Part shown: positions 1 through 9,279 of the stretch, in pieces | Layout: each line of letters opens with the position of its first letter | Position numbering within the stretch: position 1 is the stretch's first letter | NCBI GenBank assembly: GCA_021234155.1 | Contig: JAJEKV010000041.1 | Location: forward strand, 3,956,829 to 4,020,828 | Length of the DNA stretch: 64,000 bases | DNA from: Isoetes taiwanensis | Taxonomy: Eukaryota; Streptophyta; Lycopodiopsida; Isoetales; Isoetaceae | Reading direction: 5' to 3' | Notes under the pieces: generated by a model | Databases searched by the model: none | What the model saw: the letters and a program-made list of their open reading frames with translations, nothing else | Told to the model about the DNA's origin: nothing | Position numbers and translations under genes: made by a program

Positions 1-1
1 T

Positions 2-821
2 ATAACACCAGTTGGCAGAAATAAACTATCAGGCTGGTTGAAGACAATGGCTTCTGTTCTTAGTCCAGAAACTGAGATATGCAATCTGGTAGGGTGTCAT
101 TGGTAACTAGATTGGCTGCTGCAGATGTACCTGCTGAAGTGGGCATGAGTATTACAGGACATAAGTCTGTACCATCGTATAAACAGTAAGTCAAATTGAT
201 AATATTAATTTCTACTTGTTTTTTATGTTGTCTGGCTTAATTTGTTAAGATGCCTATGGTTTGTTAGGTATGATAGGACACAGAAGTCAAAGGTCGACAC
301 ATGTATGGGAATAATTGGTCAGCTATTAAGCAGTATTGGAACTTCTCGAATGTACAAGGATGCACTTTCTGGTATGCACTCTATTATTTATTTTATTTTA
401 AGCAAGAGTGGAGTTCCCTTATTTTATTTCAATTCTTTCATCATCTATTAATTTGTCTTATTTTCATTTATGCAGATGAAATTGCTAAAAAGAGATTGCT
501 TGGTGAATCATCTAGTAGTGTACTTGCTGAAACATGTACAAATGTTATCAAAGTTCCATCTACTTTGCTACCTATTTCAGAGATTGATGGTAAAGAAAAT
601 CAGGGTCTTGCAAAAAAAGCATCTAACAAGGATTCTATAGCTATTATCACTTGAGCAGGAATTTTCCAGATATGGCGAGGGCACTTGGCAGGTACAATGG
701 GCCTGTTATAAATAACCAAGGCAGCTTTACTAATTGTACCTTCAATTTTGGGAATCAGCTTGATGTTAATCAGCTTGCCTCAGTTATTGCTTCAGCCATA
801 ACAAAGAATCCACAAGCATGA
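2..821 (+). pseudogene. Decayed tyrosine recombinase (Crypton/DUF3504-like), C-terminal part
   Basis: The segment reads as the C-terminal half of a tyrosine recombinase and is cut by the left edge of the window. Positions 2-85 encode PVGRNKLSGWLKTM in one frame. From 85 a different frame gives SGRVSLVTRL and then TGHKSVPSYK. The exon ends at 185 (donor GTAAGT). It joins an exon at 268-371 that supplies QYDRT, so the GH box and the candidate nucleophile Tyr are present. A third exon runs 476-654. A further 49-codon frame at 672-821 (FTNCTFNF, then NQLASVIASAI) is probably the original C-terminus, out of frame by one base. The shift at about 85 falls where the HxxR histidine should lie. These enzymes cut and rejoin DNA via Tyr. 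Because the His is lost and the frame is broken, I infer the copy is dead. Family placement is by motif only. Confidence 0.6.
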
Positions 822-892
822 GAATATGTGGACGAAATACTATCTTTTGGCCATGATAACAGTTTAGCCTGTTTCTGGAATTACCTGATATG

Positions 893-991
893 AGACTTTG
901 AAAATACTTGTTTCTGAAAATACTTTGAAAGTACTTGTTTCTGAACTTGTTTCTGAAAATACTTGTTTCTGAACTTGTTTTTGAACTTGGT
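893..991. repeat. Short minisatellite
   Basis: Imperfect repeats of a unit like GAAAATACTTGTTTCTGAA occur about five times, some shortened to ACTTGTTTCTGA. The unit sits just downstream of the recombinase remnant. No coding meaning is visible. Confidence 0.7.
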
Positions 992-1357
992 TCCAGTTCT
1001 TTGTTGGAAATTTAAAATTCTGAAAATAATGAATGTATCTGAAATTCGTTTAGTTAGTGGACATGAAATTCCTCCTTATAATCTACAACAAAATTTGCAG
1101 TAATCCAAAGGTCCTGGTGATTACGTGATGGTTTTCACACTAGTATTTGTTAGTGTCTCATTTACACAAGACACCCTGTAGTGTGAAAACAACTTATATT
1201 TGTGTGTCTTATTTTCTACTTTGGAGTCACAAAGGATGTCTTGGACAGCCATATTATAAGACATGGTGTGGCTACCGAAAATATGCCAATTTATAGTGTA
1301 GTTTCCCAGAAATCCTTAAAAAATTTAACAAAAATTGCTTTGCGAAGAATTTTTTTT

Positions 1358-1479
1358 GTATGGTGGCATGCCAAGTGGGAGCACTTTCCGGTGTGGACCG
1401 GTGGGGCCCGTGACCGGTGGAGCTGGGAGCGAGTCACCGGTCCCACCGGAAAGTGCGACCACGTGGCATGCCACCACAC
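1358..1479. repeat. GC-rich inverted repeat (hairpin)
   Basis: The outer arms TGGTGGCATGCC and GGCATGCCACCA are perfect. The match continues inward through GCACTTTCCGGTG with a few mismatches, giving arms of about 35-50 bp around a short centre rich in ACCGGT. It is far more GC-rich than its surroundings. Open frames cross it on both strands, but they arise from the palindrome and are not called as genes. Confidence 0.65.
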
Positions 1480-1514
1480 CATGGAAATTGGGAGCGGTCC
1501 CCCTTTTCTTCTGG

Positions 1515-1650
1515 AGGTCCGGCGATGGCGCTCTGCGGCCTCTGGCGCTGGACAGCTATGGCGTTCTCTCTATTGTCCGACGATGGCGCTCTGCGGCCAT
1601 TGCGCTCGGCATCCTCTGGCGCTGGGCAGCTATGGCGCTCGGCATCCTCT
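1515..1650. repeat. GC-rich short tandem repeats
   Basis: The segments GATGGCGCTCTGCGGCC, CTCTGGCGCTGG, CAGCTATGGCG and CTCGGCATCCTCT recur two or three times in shuffled order. The overlapping reading frames here are repeat-derived. With the hairpin just upstream this forms a GC-rich island of about 300 bp. Confidence 0.55.
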
Positions 1651-1737
1651 TGCAACAAGTAGGTAATAGCTTAGAGTGATTTTTTCTTCTTTTATGCTTT
1701 CAGAATGCGTTGGTGCTAATTTTTCCTTGCATGCAGG

Positions 1738-2178
1738 TCAAATCCGCCCCTCTTGCAAGGATTCTGATGTTAAAGAGTTTGTGTTGTCATTTGGTTGCGT
1801 GAAATCCGAGTTTCTTGGTGCTGCAGCGGCAAAGGGTTGAACGATTAAAGAAAATCCAGGCCGGATCTTGGTGTTTTGTTTGCCATATTCTCGTGTTGTT
1901 TCTTGTATCCTCTGTTTGTACAAATCTACCGCTCTTGCAGAAGGATTCAGATGCTAAAGGGTTTTGTGTTCCATACATTTCGTCATTTGGTTGCATGAAA
2001 TCCGAGTTTCTTGGTGCTGCAGCGGCAAAGGGCTGAAGGGTTAAAGAAAAGCCAGGCCAGATGCCATCTTATCCTCTGTGTTTCTTCTTGTACAAATCTG
2101 CCTCTCTTGCAGAAGGATTCTGATGCTAAAGAGTTTGTGTTCCATTCATTTCGCCATTTGGTTTCGTGAAATCCTATC
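1738..2178. repeat. Tandem repeat, ~173-184-bp unit, 2.4 copies
   Basis: Units begin near 1750, 1935 and 2108 with CTCTTGCAGAAGGATTC. They share GATGCTAAAG, TTTGGTTGCATGAAATCCGAG and GGTGCTGCAGCGGCAAAGG. The third unit is truncated at about 2178 and runs into a short repeat of GTGAAACAGAGGACTTG (2203-2270). No function is seen. Confidence 0.75.
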
Positions 2179-2691
2179 TTGTGAAAATCCTGTGAAATCT
2201 GGCGTGAAACAGAGGACTTGTTATTACTGTGTGAAACAGAGGACCTGCGTGAAACAGAAGACTTGCTGTGTAAAATTTGTGTGTAAAACTTGTGTTTCTG
2301 TTGGCAACCGACTGTAGCCTGTTAATTTTTGTACGCCCGGAATTGGCTTCCCACTTTCCATTCCGGGTTGTAGGGATGTGCCAGATGGCAGCATGTGGTT
2401 CATCTTCCGCCCAAAACCGCGACCCAATTTCCATGTTGTTTATCGGAATTTTTCTAGAATTGCGGGATTTTTCAGGGGCGATCCCCGCCCCCGTTTCAAA
2501 TGGTGATTTGCAACAAACACACCATGTCGTGTGTTGTTCTGTAGCAAAAAGGTGTAATGTTTTAATGATCAGAAGCTCAAACGGAGGTTGATTAATTGGC
2601 TGGCCTCAATTAGCATTGTTGTGAAAGCCACTTCAATCAACAAGCCTGATTTGGCCTTGAATTTGGCCTCACATGTGGGAGCAATAAAGAG

Positions 2692-2835
2692 ATGCTTACT
2701 GATATCCTGATAGACAAAATGACAAGAATCAAGAAAAAATCAATGTCAAATGAGGCTCTGCAGTGTTATGTGCAACCAAACAAAGGGCAAGAGTGGAAGA
2801 ATGGTGTAGATGAGATACTGGCAAGAGCAGCCTAA
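2692..2835 (+). other. Unrecognised 47-codon frame, possible terminal exon
   Basis: A lysine-rich frame (start MLTDILIDKMTRIKKK, end VDEILARAA) closes with TAA just after the stop of the convergent GDSL gene. It could be the last exon of a plus-strand gene or chance. No family is recognised and no partner exon upstream is convincing, so I hold it weakly. Confidence 0.2.
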
Positions 2836-4878
2836 GCAATAGAGCAATAGTCATCATCCATGAGACATAAAGGGGACATGGATATGGAGGTTAGTGGAGC
2901 TGCGAGGGGAGCATTACATGAGGAGAAGGTGGAAATTGGAATGCTTGCTAGATCCTTTAGATTCACGGGCTGGCAAATCCCGGCTCCATCTCCTGCCCAT
3001 ATGGCTTCAGCCAGCAACATATTAGCTTTATCTGTAAGATGGAATTCATCCCACCACACATGGCTGCTTGCATCAGAGCATGCCAAGCCTGGAAAAATGC
3101 ACATCAACCATCCTCCATATCTTCCTGCTCCACAACAAGCCATGTTTGCACTCTCAAATCCTGCAAAACATACACACTACACATTATGAGCAATTCTACC
3201 CAATTACTCTGCGTTAGAAATGAAATTGCGATCTAATACACCTCAAATGAAGCACAAAACTGCGAAATTATTTGGAGAATGTTATCAGATCCTTCTTACC
3301 ATAGGCAAGTGGATCTTGGACAATTTGCTTCAAAGAATCATATATGTTGCAGAATATGATGTTTAGATCATGATATTTGAGAGACAATTCCTCAACTTTG
3401 AGACCTAAAAGCGCATTGTACTCCTCGATCAGGTAGTTAATGTCAGAAATGCAAGCCCCATCACTGCTATTATATTGATACAAGAAATATGGGGCACATC
3501 CTAAGGGTCCGATGCCAACAGTTACTACCTTACGGATGCCAACATCATAGAGCACCTGAAAAAGAAGACAGAATCAACTAGATGATCCGTTTAGAAGTAG
3601 GAGAATAATCATGACAAGCATACTTGCCTCGATTTGTGATGCCAATTCGGCTACAAGCCTTTCATTGAACTGTATAGGCCTCTCTTCAACTTCAATTCCC
3701 GACACATTTCTCAGATAGTAATGAATGAAGTCGTTACTTCCCACTGAAATATAGTGAATGGAATTTGCCATAAAGGATGAGGCGGTTTGTCCTCCATAGG
3801 TTAAGCTTAGTTCTTTCTTGAACTCAAATGCCTCTCGCACTTGATCTGCCAGAGGTATATGCTGGCCCTAAGAACAAGAAGCGTGGAAAATCCTGCTCTT
3901 ATTGTGAAATTTTTATGCGTTTTTCCTACCGAGCCATCTTGAGTATTGGAAAAGCAAGAATTCAAAAGAAATATTTAGCTGGCTGAGGTTAGATAGTACC
4001 AAATCGTTGCCGCTTGCAGTGAAAACTCCGGCTCCAGCAGATGCAAAATTAACTCCATAAAGTTTCATAGTAAAATTTGGCTCGCTTAGATACGGAGGCG
4101 CAAAAGGGAGTCCCATAAAGGAAGCTAAAGTGCAAAAAAATGGAATTTATGCGCGAAAACGACAATCAAGAATCCAGAAACAGGAAGGAAAGTGTGTTCT
4201 AAATCTGGCATCATATAGTTTATATCTAAAGGAAGCATAGAAAACAATTAAGCTATGCAAGGATCAGAGAGTATTAAACGAAGTTAATACGCAAAAAGAA
4301 GCAATCCAAGAGACAGGAAAGAAAGAAGGTTCTAAACTTGCGTTATGATTTGCGAAGCATCTACGAGCATACAGAAAAGCAGTGCAAAAAAAGGAGCGGA
4401 TGAAAAGAAAGGCGAATTTCGTACCTAAATAATCGATGCTCAATCTTCCATTGCTGAATCTTCCGGTAGGTCGATGAGTATCAAAATCTCTCCCGTAAGG
4501 AGGGATATTAGCCCTAGCAAGCGTCCGGAGATAATTGTTATTACCAGAATCGACTGTGGAGTCACCATATATGAAAAAAGAAGGCGCTAGAGCTTCTGAT
4601 GCTGATATTCCTGGAGCTGGTGCATTTAACCAATCTAATACAGGCATTTCTGACGATTGTGCCGTTCTTTGCGTCGGCGCATATGCATGTGCTGTTTTTG
4701 GCGCTGGTGAAGATGCATAATCTGGTAATGGTGAAGATGCATAATCTGGTAATGGTGCAATTTCGGGAGCTGAAGCTTTCACATTGCAGAATCCGGAGGC
4801 TGTGACCAAGATTGAAGAGGCAAGAAACGCAAGAACCACTAGCCAGAATGAATTTACCGCAAATATCACAGTCTGCAT
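2832..4878 (-). CDS. GDSL (SGNH) esterase/lipase, five exons
   Basis: Exons on the minus strand are 4878-4425, 4124-4000, 3867-3628, 3555-3300 and 3160-2832. Spliced they give an open frame of 467 residues. Residues 1-28 are a hydrophobic signal peptide, so the protein is probably secreted or in the cell wall. Residues 38-95 are a Pro/Ala-rich spacer with a doubled LPDYASSP. Block I is YGDSTVDSG with the nucleophile Ser near 107. The block II glycine lies in VNFASAGAG (176-184). Block III is VGSNDF (235-240). The Asp/His pair is DEFH (396-399). All four SGNH blocks are therefore present, and the enzyme should hydrolyse acyl esters; its substrate cannot be read. It is longer than usual because of the spacer and a ~60-residue tail. 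The third intron starts with GC (GAG|GCAAGT). Start chosen: the first ATG before the signal peptide. Confidence 0.9.
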
Positions 4879-5000
4879 CTCGTGAAGAAATCAGGTTCAG
4901 GCAATTTTGAGAAGAATGCACATTTTGGCGACAGAGATCTTTGATCGACCAATCCGAGCAAAGACAAGCACTTCTAATACGGGAGATAATACGTATTTCT

Positions 5001-5012
5001 ATTTTTATATGT
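5001..5012 (-). promoter_or_regulatory. Possible TATA box of the GDSL gene
   Basis: Read on the minus strand this is ATATAAAAAT, about 125 bp upstream of the GDSL start codon. Spacing and sequence suit a plant TATA box, but AT-rich DNA produces such strings by chance. Confidence 0.35.
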
Positions 5013-5092
5013 ATTCTATCAATGTACGTATCTAATTGATACATACATACATGTCATAGCTTGGAATGTTTACAACATTGACCATCTTTTTG

Positions 5093-5173
5093 GGTTGCCC
5101 CTAGGGGGGCAAACCCTTGTTTATGTGGGTTTGTAGAATATCTTAGGTATATGCTAGAATATACCTAAGATAT
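5093..5173. repeat. Dispersed repeat ending in a perfect 15-bp inverted repeat
   Basis: The segment starts GGGTTGCC, contains AAACCCT and TGTGGGTTT, and ends in arms 5138-5152 and 5159-5173 (ATATCTTAGGTATAT and its complement) around a 6-base loop. A diverged copy of the first part lies at 12295-12370. It lies about 200 bp upstream of the GDSL start. Confidence 0.5.
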
Positions 5174-5620
5174 GCTGCTGACTGCTAAAAACCCTTCCCT
5201 CCCTGTAAATTGGCGGTCTCGTGCGTTCTGGATGGAGGATGTTGCAACCGGGTAACGGGCAGGGCAGGGCATGAATCGTGCTTGATAACAGACTACTCCT
5301 ATGCCGTTTTGCAAATGTTGTGGAGTCATTCTGTTTGATTCGTCAAACCAGATTAACATGAAGGAAAGCTCGTCCATGTACAATAGGTTTCTTCTGGGTT
5401 TGTCTACAAGAAATTTTCATGGTCCTTTCCGCAACTATGCCGTTGGGAGATTAAGATTTTTGCATTGTTATATGACCTCTCGGCACTGGCAGAGCTCGCC
5501 GACTGCTTACTGGACTCTAGGATTGTGCATTGGAAGCCAGATAGCAAAAGCAGAATTTGAAACAATAAACTCTCATGGAGAAATCGGAAGTTCACTAAGA
5601 TGCCCAAACTGTTGGCCTAA

Positions 5621-5836
5621 AAACTGAGGTCTCAACCTGGAAAAACCAAGGAGCCCTTATACAGGATCTTTGCATATGCAGATAATTTTGATTCTCTTCT
5701 TATGCCCATTGGAAGCATTGGTGCAATCACACATGGTTTGGCCCTTCTGGCATTTACTATTCTATTTGGAAATATGCTCAACAGCTTCGGTGACCTGGCT
5801 GACAATCTTCAGAAAATGTACAATGAAGTCTCCTTG
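5621..5836 (+). pseudogene. ABC transporter B-type first-exon fragment
   Basis: A 72-codon open stretch reads KTKEPLYRIFAYADNF and then MPIGSIGAITHG and LFGNMLNSFGD, ending VSL before a good donor (GTAAGA at 5837). This matches the start of plant ABCB/P-glycoprotein transporters, covering the cytosolic lead and first membrane helix of the first transmembrane domain. A TAA at 5618 precedes it, and no start codon or later ABCB exon follows. It is therefore an isolated gene fragment. A PPR pseudogene begins 55 bp later. Confidence 0.65.
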
Positions 5837-5891
5837 GTAAGATCAACATCGTACTATGCATGTTTAAGTTAAGTCGTTGCAGAGGATTTAA

Positions 5892-7518
5892 ATGTCCATT
5901 AAACTGGCCTTAAACATACTTGTGGGATGCTTAGCAGAAGTGGCTGGTTGGATGCAAACAGGTGAGCGCCAAGCTATAAGACTAAGAATCAAATACGTGG
6001 AGGCAATGCTAATAGAAGGTGATATGCCAGATAAGGTCATCTTTCTTGCTATCATTAAAGCATGCTCTAGTTCAGGATCATTACCCAGGGGAAAGCTTAT
6101 TCACGCCCAGATTACTCGAACTTGTTTGGTGACTGACGTTTTCATAACTAGCGCACTTGTGAACATGTATGGCAAGAATGGAGCCTTGATTAGTGCCTGC
6201 ATTTTATTTTTCAATATCCATAGATGGAATGCGATTTCTTGGAATACTATGATCAGTATGTTTGCTGAACATGGACAAGGGAGAAAAGCGCTAGAGTTTT
6301 TCCACGAAATGCAGCTACAGGGCACAAATCCAACTCATGTTACGTTTATGAGTGTTCTTGATGTCTGTGCCCAGTTGAATGCTTTGGCAATGGGTTCACT
6401 TATACACTCATGTGTTCTTGTCGACAGGCTTGAATCGGATATCATTGTGGCTACTGCCCTTGTCAATATGTATGGTAAATGTGGTGATCTGAGAAGCTGT
6501 CATGGTGTTGCTGATAAGATCCATGCTTGGGATTTGATCATGTGGAATGCATTAATTTGGGCACATTCCCAACAAAATTATGAGAAAGAGGAAGCACTTT
6601 GGCTGTTTTGGAATATGCACTCGAACAGATGCAGACCAGATGAGTTCACATTTGTCAGCGTCCTTTCTGCATGCACATCTTCATCGTCTTTAGCAGTTGG
6701 AAAGCTGATCCATGCGTACTGAGACACACACAATTGTTGGAACTGCTCTTGTTAATATGTACAACAATTGTGGAGATCTAGAGTATGCAAAAGCAGCATT
6801 TGATAAAATATGTAAGAAGGATATGGTTTCATGGAATGCTATAGTTTTAGCTTATACAAAGTATGGGCAGGGCAAATATGCACTTGACCTCTTTGAGCAA
6901 ATGCAAATGCAGGGCATGAATCCAGATGAAGTCACCATTGCCACCATGCTTGATCTGTGTGGAGACCTTGCAGCACAATCTAAAGGCAACCTAATTTATT
7001 CGGTCATAGGTACCAAAGAGTTTGGTGTTGATGACATCATTGGCAGTGCCCTTGTGAAAATGTACAGCAAATGTGGAAGTTTGAGAGAATGTCGCATGGT
7101 CTTTAACAAAATGAAACAACCAGACTTGGTGTCTTGGAGTGCTCTTATTGGAGCCTATGCTCAACATGCTCATGTGGATGATGCCCTGGAACTTTTCCAG
7201 CAGATGCATCAACAAGGTATCAGGCCAGATGATGTTAGTTTTCTTGCAGTTTTGACTGCTTGCAGTCATTCGGGCCTTCTTGATGATGGTTATCATAATT
7301 TCATCTTCATGGTAGGAGATAATGAGATTGTGCCTGTGTTAGATCATTATGGATGCATTGTTGACCAGCTAGGACGGGCAGGTTAATTGGATGAAGCAGA
7401 ACAGCTGGTCAGTAGCATGCCATTTTCAAACAGTGCTATAGAACTTGCTACTTCGGCTACCGTCTGCAAAATGCATGGCCATATGGATCTGGACATGCTG
7501 TTGCAAGTTGGAGGTTAA
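5892..7518 (+). pseudogene. PLS-type pentatricopeptide-repeat (PPR) protein, broken
   Basis: Two long frames (5892-6722 and 6712-7386) join into a single PPR protein. Repeats carry ALVNMYGKCGDLRSC, DLIMWNALI, DMVSWNAIV, SALVKMYSKCGSL, DLVSWSALIGAYAQ and VLTACSHSGLLDDG, which is typical of L, S and P motifs. The first frame stops after KLIHAY, and the second resumes at ETHTIVGTALVNMY, so a few codons were lost with a frameshift at 6712-6722. A TAA at 7384-7386 follows LGRAG. The same frame then continues LDEAEQLVSSMPF to a stop near 7518, a degenerate E region. Intact relatives bind organelle RNA and support editing. No DYW domain is seen. This copy is almost certainly non-functional. Confidence 0.85.
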
Positions 7519-7802
7519 CATGTTTGTTGAAGAGATGCAGGGGCAGCACTGATGGTGAGACTGTTCAAATCACCGGATTACACTACATATAATTGGGAAG
7601 TTAGAAAGACAAATCAGTGTGTATAAAGTTTGATAGACTTTAAGGGAGGACACTTATGAAATTACTTACTACTCACCTACAGCTTATGAAACGTGAAGGA
7701 TAAAGGTAAACAGAGTGATATACTTGAGCGTTTCAAGCATGTGGGAATTTTGAAAACAGAATGCAGGGAAGGAGATCCATGCAGCTGGAAAACCATATAT
7801 AG

Positions 7803-8500
7803 CTTCAAGATGGTGTAACACCAGACAAAGTTATTTATTTGAGCATCCTAAAAGCTTGTGGTAACCTTGGGCATATAGAGCACGAAAGTACATATATGTG
7901 GAGATCATTAGACATGGATTACTACATAATGATCTTCTAGGTAATACTCTAGTCGATATGTATGCCTAGTGTGGTTAACTTGAGACAGGGCGCAAAGCCC
8001 TTTGATCAGTTGCCAAATCGAGATATAGTGTCTTGGGGATCACTGATTGCTGGATATGTTCAAGATGGTAAAGGCCTTATCGCTCTAGAATGTTACGAAA
8101 ACATGCAAGATGAATTCAAAAGACCAAATGTTATCATATTTTCAAGCACGTTGAAAGCATTTGAAACCATTGGAGATGTAGTACAGGGCAGTACGGGTCA
8201 TTGAAAGTGGGGTTGACTCAAACATTGTTGTGGCAAACACTCTTGTTGATATGTATGCCAAGTGTGGGAACTTTGAGGGGGCATATGATATCTTCAACAA
8301 CTTTTGGCAGTGTACTTAGTGTTTGCAGTCGTGCAGGCCTTCTTGATGAAGTCGTACATATTTAAACTGTATATGAAATAAAATTATGATGTGAAGCCAA
8401 ACTTGTTTCTTGTTCATTGCATGGTAGATCTTCTTATTCATGCTGGATACTTAAAAGAAGCAAAGACTCTTCTTCAATCTACTTTGCAACCCAAGTAACA
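7803..8500 (+). pseudogene. Second PPR pseudogene, heavily decayed
   Basis: Fragments in several frames align in order with a PPR array: GVTPDKVIYLSILKACG, LLGNTLVDMYA followed by a stop, RDIVSWGSLIAGYVQDG (7962-8204), NIVVANTLVDMYAKCG (8222-8270), SVLSVCSRAGLLDE (8310-8350) and VHCMVDLLIHAGYLKEAK (8412-8465). Frameshifts and stops separate all of them. It is more eroded than the copy upstream and probably an older relic of the same family. Confidence 0.75.
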
Positions 8501-8685
8501 TTGTCTAGTGGCTGCATGGTACATGGCAGGGAGATCATGTTTTGACAAAATTCAAGACTTGAATTGTCATATTACTGCAGGCTATGCGCTCACGTCAAAC
8601 ATCTGTGCAAGTGCTGAGAGTGAAGACGATAGTTTGACTATGGAAGCTGACGTGTATTATGTACATTAAAAGGGCCTTTCTTGTT

Positions 8686-8885
8686 TCCCATGTGTTCATT
8701 GCTCGTAGCCAACAAATAGGAAAGCGCAGAGAACTCTAATATTGGCAGGATGAGACGTAATCTCCCCTAAACGTAGTTATCCCAAGCTAATGAACACATG
8801 GGAAGTGGCACCACATAGGGAAGTGCAGGGAACTCTAATATTGGAAGGATTTGTCATATTGACGTAGTTACATTGGTTTCCCAGC
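8686..8885. repeat. Small direct and inverted repeats
   Basis: CCCATGTGTTCATT near 8687 recurs inverted as AATGAACACATGGG near 8790. GAACTCTAATATTGG occurs as a direct repeat near 8730 and 8830. The arrangement might be a short transposon remnant, but no ends can be fixed. Confidence 0.4.
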
Positions 8886-9028
8886 ATGGGTGCTTGGCCT
8901 TACATTTTAGTTTTATGAAATTAGAAGTGTGCTAGACAGAAGTAACCTGGGGCACATAGTGCAGGTAAAAATAGAGGGATAACTGGAAGCTTTTAATGTA
9001 CACAGAGATTACTAGAAGTGTTTAAATA

Positions 9029-9110
9029 CATAATTGATATGTATGTGGGGTGCGGTGAACTTGAGAAGGCACATAAGCTTTTTGGTCAGTTACCACATGT
9101 GTCTTGAGGA
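9029..9110 (+). pseudogene. Single PPR motif relic
   Basis: The frame reads IDMYVGCGELEKAHKLFGQL and then a stop, which is one S-type PPR unit. It lies in line with the two PPR pseudogenes upstream and may be a third, almost erased copy. The following 250 bp show nothing further. Confidence 0.6.
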
Positions 9111-9279
9111 GCAATGATTGCGTGACTGGTAAAGGCCTGAGTAGGACATGGCAAAATTCTTCTTGCTCTAGAGATGCAGAAGATCATTGAGATTGGATTC
9201 CAATTAAATGGATCTGTGGCAACACAATCATGGATCTGTATGCTAATTTACAAGTTCAGGTCACGTTGATGTAGCCTAG

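Noticed and set aside
1202-1679. Overlapping frames of 80-150 codons on both strands
   Set aside because: They arise from the GC-rich palindrome and tandem repeats. No protein family or codon pattern supports them.
7962-8204. An independent small PPR gene
   Set aside because: Flanking frames continue the same PPR array with stops and shifts, so it is part of a larger pseudogene.
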